From: Ponticaulis sp.
GTDB lineage: Bacteria; Pseudomonadota; Alphaproteobacteria; Caulobacterales; Hyphomonadaceae
Reading direction: 5' to 3'
NCBI GenBank assembly: GCA_002701295.1
Contig: NZUJ01000087.1
Location: forward strand, 1-64,000
DNA length: 64,000 bases
Each line of letters starts with the position of its first letter. The stretch's first letter is position 1. This document shows, piece after piece, positions 58,077 through 64,000 of this stretch. The notes beneath the pieces were generated by a model. It did not search any database, had not been told where the DNA came from, and saw only the letters and a list, made by a program, of their open reading frames with translations. A program made the translations under genes and the position numbers.

Positions 58077-58339
58077 GAAACTGCCCACCCAACTCTACAG
58101 CACAGTCTTGCGGCATTCAGAATGCCTTACCTGAGTGTGTGCAAAAAGCTTTTTCCTGTAAATTGCAAGCCTTCACATAAGTTAGCCACAAACTGGCATT
58201 GGCGATGAAGCTGCTTGACCAGTTTTTTGGTGAATCGCCCGTTAGTTGTCAGTCACTTCATCCTGCGGTTTAATTCGCCTGATGGGAGTCCTGAGGGGTG
58301 AGATTTCCCCATTCGGGACCCGCCAACAGGGTGGGATCA

Positions 58340-59596
58340 ATGAAACGACTGGTGATTTGCTGTGACGGCACCTGGAATGAGCTCGACTATCGTCAGAGAC
58401 CGACCACGAATGTGGTGAAACTCGCACAATCGGTCAGTTCACATGGCGTGGATGGTCAAGGACGGCCAGTCTCGCAGGTGGTGTTTTATAATGAAGGCGT
58501 GGGGACTCTGGAAGGTGAAAGCCTGCAGGGTGGCGGATTTGCCAATGGCCTCGAGCAGAATATCAAGGATGCCTACGCCTTTTTGGTGTTCAACTACGAC
58601 CCCGGCGACGAGATCTATGTCTTCGGCTTTTCGCGCGGCGCCTATACGGCCCGCTCGCTGGTAGGGATGATCCGCAATTGCGGGATCCTGCGGCGGACAT
58701 GTGCGCCAAGCGTTGAAGAAGCGTTTGAGATCTACAAGAGCAAATCCATACACCCTGACTCGGTTGAAGCCCGTCAATTCCGTGAGGCGAAAACCTATGA
58801 GGGCTGGTGGGTGAGTGACGAACTTCGACAGGATGACGACACTGTTGAGATGATTGCGGGGCTGGACCCGGCAAAACAATTGACCATCGAGTATGTCGGC
58901 GTGTGGGACACAGTGGGCCAGCTGGGTATTCCGGGTGTTGTGAATGCGGTCGCCGGCAAGGATGAGGATCATGGCTTTCACGATCTGAAGCTCTCCAGCA
59001 TGGTGAAGCGTGCGCGCCATGCCGTAGCGCTCGATGAGAGCAGGGAAGTGTTCCGACCGACGCTCTGGGAGCCCGGAAAGCTCACCCGGTTAAACGGCGC
59101 GCAGATGGGCGGCGATCGCCCCTATCAGCAGCTCTGGTTCGCAGGCGACCACGGTTCGGTTGGTGGCGGCGGTGACCTGACTGGTCTGTCTGATATCACG
59201 CTGGAGTGGATCGCGGATGGCGCCCGGCAGAATGGCGCGCTTCTGCATTATGATGAGGCCTTCAAAGGCGTGGATTATGAAGTCGAAGTCACAATCCGGC
59301 GCAAGAAAGTGAAAAAACACGTGCGCTTCAATGCCAATGGCATCGCACCGCTGAAGAATATTTCAGACGCCTATAAAGAGGCGCAATCTCCTCTCAACAG
59401 ATTGTTCGGATTTGCGATGAACGCGATTTCACGCGACCGGATATCGGACCTTCCGGCTTTAGAGGATATTCATCCGACGGCGAAGGCCTATGCGGGCTAT
59501 GAAGGTGATCATAAGGACTATCGTAAAGGTCTGGTGAAGCGATTGAAAGCCTATACCCGGTTTCTTCACCGCGACATTGAGGGGCAGTTTCCGTAA
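58340..59596 (+). CDS. DUF2235 family alpha/beta hydrolase (Tle1-like)
   Basis: MKRLVICCDGTWNELDYRQRPTTNVVKLAQ, YVFGFSRGAYTARSLVGMIRNCGIL, LTIEYVGVWDTVGQLGIP, LWFAGDHGSVGGGG. Confidence 0.93.
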   Translation: MKRLVICCDGTWNELDYRQRPTTNVVKLAQSVSSHGVDGQGRPVSQVVFYNEGVGTLEGESLQGGGFANGLEQNIKDAYAFLVFNYDPGDEIYVFGFSRGAYTARSLVGMIRNCGILRRTCAPSVEEAFEIYKSKSIHPDSVEARQFREAKTYEGWWVSDELRQDDDTVEMIAGLDPAKQLTIEYVGVWDTVGQLGIPGVVNAVAGKDEDHGFHDLKLSSMVKRARHAVALDESREVFRPTLWEPGKLTRLNGAQMGGDRPYQQLWFAGDHGSVGGGGDLTGLSDITLEWIADGARQNGALLHYDEAFKGVDYEVEVTIRRKKVKKHVRFNANGIAPLKNISDAYKEAQSPLNRLFGFAMNAISRDRISDLPALEDIHPTAKAYAGYEGDHKDYRKGLVKRLKAYTRFLHRDIEGQFP

Positions 59597-59613
59597 TGCC
59601 TGCTGCGCGCGAC

Positions 59614-60192
59614 CTAGCGGTTTGCGCCGGGCACCCATTTGACATCTGATTTGCCATTCTCATTTGCGCGGCGCGCGGCAACAAACAGCCAGTCGGACAA
59701 CCGGTTGATGAAGGCCAGCGCTTCAGCGGAGATGATTTCCCCCTCGGTATGAAAGGCTTCGGCGACATGGCGCTCTGCGCGGCGCGCTGTTGCACGGGCA
59801 ATATGGAGGTGTGCAGAAAGGGCGGATCCACCGGGCAGGACAAAACTGTCGAGTGGGGCGATGTCTTTGTTCATCTCGTCAATTTCGTTTTCGAGACGTG
59901 TCACCTGACGAGAAACAATGCGTAGCGGCTCCCAGCCAAGGTCTTTCCCGCGGTCGGGCGTAGCGAGGTCTGCGCCAAGATCAAAAAGATCATTCTGAAT
60001 CCGGGTGAGGGCGGCGTCGAGCCATTCATCTTCACCAGCGTTCAAAACAGCCAGACCGAGCGCCGAGTTCGTTTCATCCACAGCGCCATATGCCGCAACG
60101 CGCGGGTGCCATTTATCGACAGGCTCGCCAGTGGCCAGACGGGTTTTCCCCTCGTCGCCCGTGCGCGTGTAGATTTTGTCGAGTTTGACCAT
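59614..60192 (-). CDS. PduO-type cob(I)alamin adenosyltransferase
   Basis: MVKLDKIYTRTGDEGKTRLATGEPVDKWHPRVAAYGAVDETNSALGLA...VLPGGSALSAHLHIARATARRAERH. Confidence 0.95.
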   Translation of the reverse strand: MVKLDKIYTRTGDEGKTRLATGEPVDKWHPRVAAYGAVDETNSALGLAVLNAGEDEWLDAALTRIQNDLFDLGADLATPDRGKDLGWEPLRIVSRQVTRLENEIDEMNKDIAPLDSFVLPGGSALSAHLHIARATARRAERHVAEAFHTEGEIISAEALAFINRLSDWLFVAARRANENGKSDVKWVPGANR

Positions 60193-60234
60193 CTTTATTG
60201 AGTGCTCCTTGCTGATGTCTCGCTTTCAGCTCGA

Positions 60235-60340
60235 CGCAAGTGCGCCTGTGCGGTGCTTGTGAAGGTGCACTGAACTACGAGCGCAGCGAAGGCGCAAGAT
60301 GCCCGGAGCCGAAGGCGGTGGCATGGCATCTGAGCGCTCT
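60235..60340. repeat. Dispersed intergenic hairpin element, copy 3 (reverse orientation)
   Basis: Reverse complement reads GAGCGCTCAGATGCC...CCGCCTTCGGCTCCG-GGCATCT-TGCGCCTTCGCTGCGCTCGT...CTTCACAAGCACCGCACAGGCGCA. Confidence 0.72.
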
Positions 60341-60350
60341 GGTAAAATAA

Positions 60351-60557
60351 TTAAAAACTGATCGCGCCGGAGACGAAGCCAACGGCCACGAGAATGATGA
60401 TGGCGATGAACTGCATCAGGACTCGCATGCGCATCAGCATGTTGGAGCGGGTCGCCTGATCTTTATCAGACCTGACCAGATTGATAATTCCCATGGCTAG
60501 AATCGCGACCAGGACGGCCATGGCGCAATAAAGCGCAATTGTGAGAGCTTGTTCCAA
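60351..60557 (-). CDS. Twin-TM HIG1-like small membrane protein
   Basis: Two TM segments separated by NLVRSDKDQATRSNMLMRMRVLMQ. Confidence 0.83.
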   Translation of the reverse strand: MEQALTIALYCAMAVLVAILAMGIINLVRSDKDQATRSNMLMRMRVLMQFIAIIILVAVGFVSGAISF

Positions 60558-60689
60558 AGTCTACTCCGTGTGTTTTGCAGACATATGGACCCAAAGTCCC
60601 GGCCTGCACAGGGGCTGAAAGACTATTGTCGCACTTCATAGAGGATGTGCTGGAGTTCTGGCGTGATTTTTTGTTTGATCAAGTCGCGC

Positions 60690-60914
60690 TTAATGGTGCG
60701 GATCTGTATTGATCTTGCCGCACTTGCCGCATTTGACGATCAAGCCATGGGCGTCATGGTGTGAGACGTTGACGAAGAGCTTGGTTTTGCAGGCGCCACA
60801 GCGATAGGTTTCGTTGCTTTCACCAGTTTTCACCGGCGTACCGGCTGTGTGTTCAAGCACGTCTTGGCCTGCGACGGCAGCTTCGGGAACGATTTTCATA
60901 TCAAACTGGGGCAT
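60690..60914 (-). CDS. Small zinc-ribbon-like protein
   Basis: YRCGACKTKLFV...IVKCGKCGKINTD (two CxxC pairs). Confidence 0.72.
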   Translation of the reverse strand: MPQFDMKIVPEAAVAGQDVLEHTAGTPVKTGESNETYRCGACKTKLFVNVSHHDAHGLIVKCGKCGKINTDPHH

Positions 60915-60917
60915 GCG

Positions 60918-61571
60918 TTATTCCTGTTCCTGGGGAAGTTTGCCTGCATTCCGCGCCGCATCAGTCACCAGGTCAGCAAGTGAGTTCGGGTCGGTGGCTT
61001 CGGGGGCAAATTCCATCATCTCGTCTTCACCACATTTCCAATCATTTGCGAAGAGGTGAGTGGCAAGTTCTGCGGCATGGGGCACACCGCGTTTTTTGCC
61101 GAATTCGACCCGCGCGACAAGGCAGGCGGTAGGCTCCAGGCCAGGTTTGAGGGCAATTGAGTACAGGTTATAGGTGCCGTCCATTTGCCCTGGCGGCGGC
61201 ATATCGCGATAGCCGATGATCGCGCCAAGCACGCGCTCATTGTCATAAACCCAATCCACCGATTCACCGGGGCGGCCATTGGGGCCGAAACTCATGAAGG
61301 GCAGGGTGCCGGAGGAGGGACCATCCAGATAACGAAATTCCACCTCAGTTGAGTTCGCATATTCATGGAGGATGACTGTCCAGTCATCCATGCCCTGGCA
61401 TTCGCTGATGACGTGCAGAGATGCCAATGGCGCGCCGTAGTCTCCACTGACCACTTCGCATCTATCGTCATTCAGAAGCGTGGACTGTGTGTCATGATCC
61501 TGAGACACTGCCGTGGGATTGCAAGCGATGGCGAGCCCTAAAGTTAGAAATGTTGTCGTCAGTTTGCGCAT
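60918..61571 (-). CDS. Secreted hypothetical protein
   Basis: Signal-peptide-like N-terminus MRKLTTTFLTLGLAIACNPTAVSQ; no recognised domain. Confidence 0.65.
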   Translation of the reverse strand: MRKLTTTFLTLGLAIACNPTAVSQDHDTQSTLLNDDRCEVVSGDYGAPLASLHVISECQGMDDWTVILHEYANSTEVEFRYLDGPSSGTLPFMSFGPNGRPGESVDWVYDNERVLGAIIGYRDMPPPGQMDGTYNLYSIALKPGLEPTACLVARVEFGKKRGVPHAAELATHLFANDWKCGEDEMMEFAPEATDPNSLADLVTDAARNAGKLPQEQE

Positions 61572-61641
61572 AGGACCCCCGTTCGTTCTGAGCAGCTTAC
61601 TGAACAAAATTGTCAAAGAACAAGGTGGAATGTCAGCCCGG

Positions 61642-61857
61642 TCACTCGCTTACACTTGCCAGAGGCTCGATGGCGTCATCTTCGAGGCCCGGTTCTGGGC
61701 TGAAACCATCCGCACCATCTAGCGGCAGACGGGTTCGCAATTCTGAAATCCGCTCAGGTTTAACGCTCGCCTCAGAGGTTGAGGGTTTGAGATAGTTGAC
61801 GGCCAATCCAATGCCGCCAACGGCGACAATAGCCGCGACGAGAAATACAGGTTTCAT
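61642..61857 (-). CDS. Small single-TM hypothetical protein
   Basis: MKPVFLVAAIVAVGGIGLAVNYLKPS; 71 aa. Confidence 0.5.
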   Translation of the reverse strand: MKPVFLVAAIVAVGGIGLAVNYLKPSTSEASVKPERISELRTRLPLDGADGFSPEPGLEDDAIEPLASVSE

Positions 61858-61936
61858 GACCCCTCCAGGTTCTGATCGCTTCAGATTAGCCCTGCCACGT
61901 CAATTTACGGGAAAGCGAGAATGTTCAATTTGAAGC

Positions 61937-62278
61937 TTATTTTATCTTAGGTGTCTTTGGCTTTTTGGGTTTCGGCGCCGGGAGTGCAGCTGTTGTGATG
62001 CGGACAAGTTCAGCCGCCCAGTCGCGATCTTCCAGAAGGTCGCCAGGGACGATCGGGTAGGGCTTTGCGCCGGGATAGGGCTCGCCATAATCGAGATCGG
62101 GCGCGAAGGCTTTTCCGGCCTCGGTTTCCTTGATGAAGAAGGTGTTGTCACAGATCAGGGCGACGAATTTGCCATCGCAATGTACACCATACTCGCCAAA
62201 CATCTTTCGGATCGTGACGTCGCCTGCGCTCTCAATCTGTTCGAGGATATAGTCGGCTGTTTCTTTGGTTGTGGTCAC
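61937..62278 (-). CDS. TfoX/Sxy N-terminal domain family protein
   Basis: DYILEQIESAGDVTIRKMFGEYGVHCDGKFVALICDNTFFIKETEAGKAF. Confidence 0.9.
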   Translation of the reverse strand: MTTTKETADYILEQIESAGDVTIRKMFGEYGVHCDGKFVALICDNTFFIKETEAGKAFAPDLDYGEPYPGAKPYPIVPGDLLEDRDWAAELVRITTAALPAPKPKKPKTPKIK

Positions 62279-62364
62279 GGGGTGATCTTTCGAAGTGTTG
62301 TTCCAGTTGACAGCCGGAAGGGTTGGAAGAAAGCTGCGTCCGGACCTGTTTTGGGAGGCTGGGG

Positions 62365-63480
62365 ATGCGGAATTTCACTTACATCATAGCGGGCGGCATA
62401 TTTCTGACAGTAGCCGCCTGTGCAGCGTCTCAGACGGGTGCTGTAGACCCCGCGCCGACTTCCGCGCCAGCTGTTGTGGCTGAAGCGCCTGAAGCAGGGT
62501 CACCTGCCGACCATTACCAGACCTATTGCGCATTGTGCCATGGCGAAAACCGGGAAGGGTATAAAAACGACTCTGCTCCGAGCCTGAAGACGGCAAGCCT
62601 TTTCAGCGTGTCAGACTATCCGGTTGTTCTGTCGACTGCCTATGGTCGTCCGGGAACGCCGATGGGACCTTATCTCGATGATATGGGCGGACCGCTCACC
62701 ATGAGTGAAATCCATGATCTGGTCCTGTGGCTGGCGGCAGCAGCCGGGCAGGAAACGTTTCAGCCTTCTGTCGAGATGCTGAAGCCTATTCCCGGTGATA
62801 TTGAACTTGGCGAGGACGTGTATGACCAGAATTGTGCAATGTGCCACGGGCCAAATGGTGAGGGGCACGGTGCAGAAGGGCCGGGCACTGCGCTTGGCAA
62901 TGCGACCATGCTGGCTACCCAGCCCGATCTCTTCCTGAAGAATGCGATTGTCGATGGCCGGGAAGGCACGCCCATGCCTGCATTCGCCAATATGCTGAGC
63001 GAGGACGAGATCGACAATGTGGTTGCGTTTTTGCGGTCTCGAGCCGGTGGCTGGGACGTCGAAGAGATGGCCTATGAAGAGCCGCCGAGCCTTGAGAACA
63101 TTATTCAGAACCCGGATGGCCCGACACCAAGTTTCGAGTTGAGCGAGGGCCGATATATTGATTCCGCACAGCTGAATGCGGCGCTGGAGGCAGAGAGCCG
63201 GATCATTCTGATTGATACGCGGGTCCCTTATTTCTGGGCGATGGCGCATATCAAGGGTTCGCTGCCAGTCCCTTATTATTCAAGCCGGGATGAGTTCATC
63301 GCCGCCGTGCCGAATGATGGCACCTGGGTGGTGGCATATTGCGAATGCCCGCGCGCGGCGGCGGATTTCACGGTGAACAAGCTGCGCGAGCTCGGCTATC
63401 CGAATACGGCAGTTCTCTATGAAGGCTATGCAGGATGGACCGCGAAGGGCTTCCCGATCTCAGTCGGGAAGGTGGAGTAG
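62365..63480 (+). CDS. Diheme c-type cytochrome fused to a C-terminal rhodanese-like domain
   Basis: Lipobox-like LTVAACAAS; heme motifs CALCH and CAMCH; C-terminal IILIDTRVPYFWAMAHIKGSLPVPYYSSRDEF...YCECPRAAADFTVNKLRELGYPNTAVLYEGYAGWTAKGFP. Confidence 0.9.
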   Translation: MRNFTYIIAGGIFLTVAACAASQTGAVDPAPTSAPAVVAEAPEAGSPADHYQTYCALCHGENREGYKNDSAPSLKTASLFSVSDYPVVLSTAYGRPGTPMGPYLDDMGGPLTMSEIHDLVLWLAAAAGQETFQPSVEMLKPIPGDIELGEDVYDQNCAMCHGPNGEGHGAEGPGTALGNATMLATQPDLFLKNAIVDGREGTPMPAFANMLSEDEIDNVVAFLRSRAGGWDVEEMAYEEPPSLENIIQNPDGPTPSFELSEGRYIDSAQLNAALEAESRIILIDTRVPYFWAMAHIKGSLPVPYYSSRDEFIAAVPNDGTWVVAYCECPRAAADFTVNKLRELGYPNTAVLYEGYAGWTAKGFPISVGKVE

Positions 63481-63482
63481 AA

Positions 63483-64000
63483 TTGGGTGAGAGGAGCGGT
63501 CATGGTGAAGATGCCCTGAGAAGAGCCAGCCTTCGCGTGGTTGTCTTTCTGATTTTCCTGTTCTGGCTGTTGCTGTTGTTGTTGCCGATTGGAAAAGCCG
63601 CTTCTTTCGTGACCCCTAATATTCAGACCAGAATACCTAACGTCTTAGCGACTGTTCTGGCTCTGCCTTTGGCTGCAGCCTTTTTATTGTTCCCGCAGAA
63701 GCGCTGCCGGACGACTGAGAAACCAGTTCTTGTTTGGCGTCGGTTTTTGGCATTTTTCATAGATTCGGCAGCAGTATTACCGGTCATTGTAGTCCCCAAT
63801 CTGCTATTGGAGCTGTCGATTGAGGCTCTTCACACTGGTGAATTTTTATGGGTCGTTGAGCGCGATTTCGCCCGTCCTACCGACGCGATTGTATTTGTTG
63901 CGGCGATGGTCGCGCTGTTCGGTATGTTTTGCTATTTCTGGCTGATCCCAAGGTCAGGCAACGCAACTATCGGTCAGTTCGTTTTAGGGTACCAAATAAA
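63483..64000 (+). CDS. RDD-family membrane protein (3' end outside window)
   Basis: Frame from TTG 63483 is open to the window end: VWRRFLAFFIDSAAVLPVIVVPNLLLELS...LIPRSGNATIGQFVLGYQI. Not in the ORF track; start uncertain. Confidence 0.75.
   Translation, partial: MGERSGHGEDALRRASLRVVVFLIFLFWLLLLLLPIGKAASFVTPNIQTRIPNVLATVLALPLAAAFLLFPQKRCRTTEKPVLVWRRFLAFFIDSAAVLPVIVVPNLLLELSIEALHTGEFLWVVERDFARPTDAIVFVAAMVALFGMFCYFWLIPRSGNATIGQFVLGYQI

Noticed and set aside
1-64000. CRISPR arrays, rRNA operons, transposases, integrases, prophage or defense cassettes
   Set aside because: No direct-repeat arrays, no mobile-element proteins and no recognised defense domains in the translated ORFs.

Overview
The window looks like a chromosomal segment of an alphaproteobacterium. 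A Caulobacterales/Hyphomonadales-like origin is inferred from a DivL-type Tyr kinase, SDHAF4/DUF1674, and the htpX-rsmB and rpe-heparinase-purH order. It is gene-dense and mostly housekeeping or metabolic. I found no rRNA, tRNA, CRISPR array, transposase or prophage. Main blocks: an RTX protein C-terminus; a MarR-GNAT fusion regulator; bioY; MscS; two large histidine kinases (one DivL-like, one hybrid); gloB; PII; htpX/rsmB; rpe/heparinase/purH; tyrC/hisC; hbd; an HscC-like Hsp70 with a J-like partner; SPFH/NfeD; DUF2946 plus a TonB receptor; three cold-shock-domain (CSD) genes around a tannase-family lipoprotein; etfAB; a siderophore-type TonB receptor; an acyltransferase; DUF2235; PduO-type adenosyltransferase; a cytochrome c-rhodanese fusion; and a partial RDD protein. 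The least explained signals are: (1) a dispersed intergenic hairpin element whose copies show compensatory stem changes; (2) a shared upstream element on three CSD paralogs, two of which have lost RNA-binding motifs; (3) a strong intrinsic terminator inside the coding sequence of a convergent gene; (4) tandem 12-bp palindromes overlapping the MarR-GNAT start codon; and (5) twin Fur-like sites upstream of a TonB receptor. All product names come from reading the translations by eye. No database search was run.
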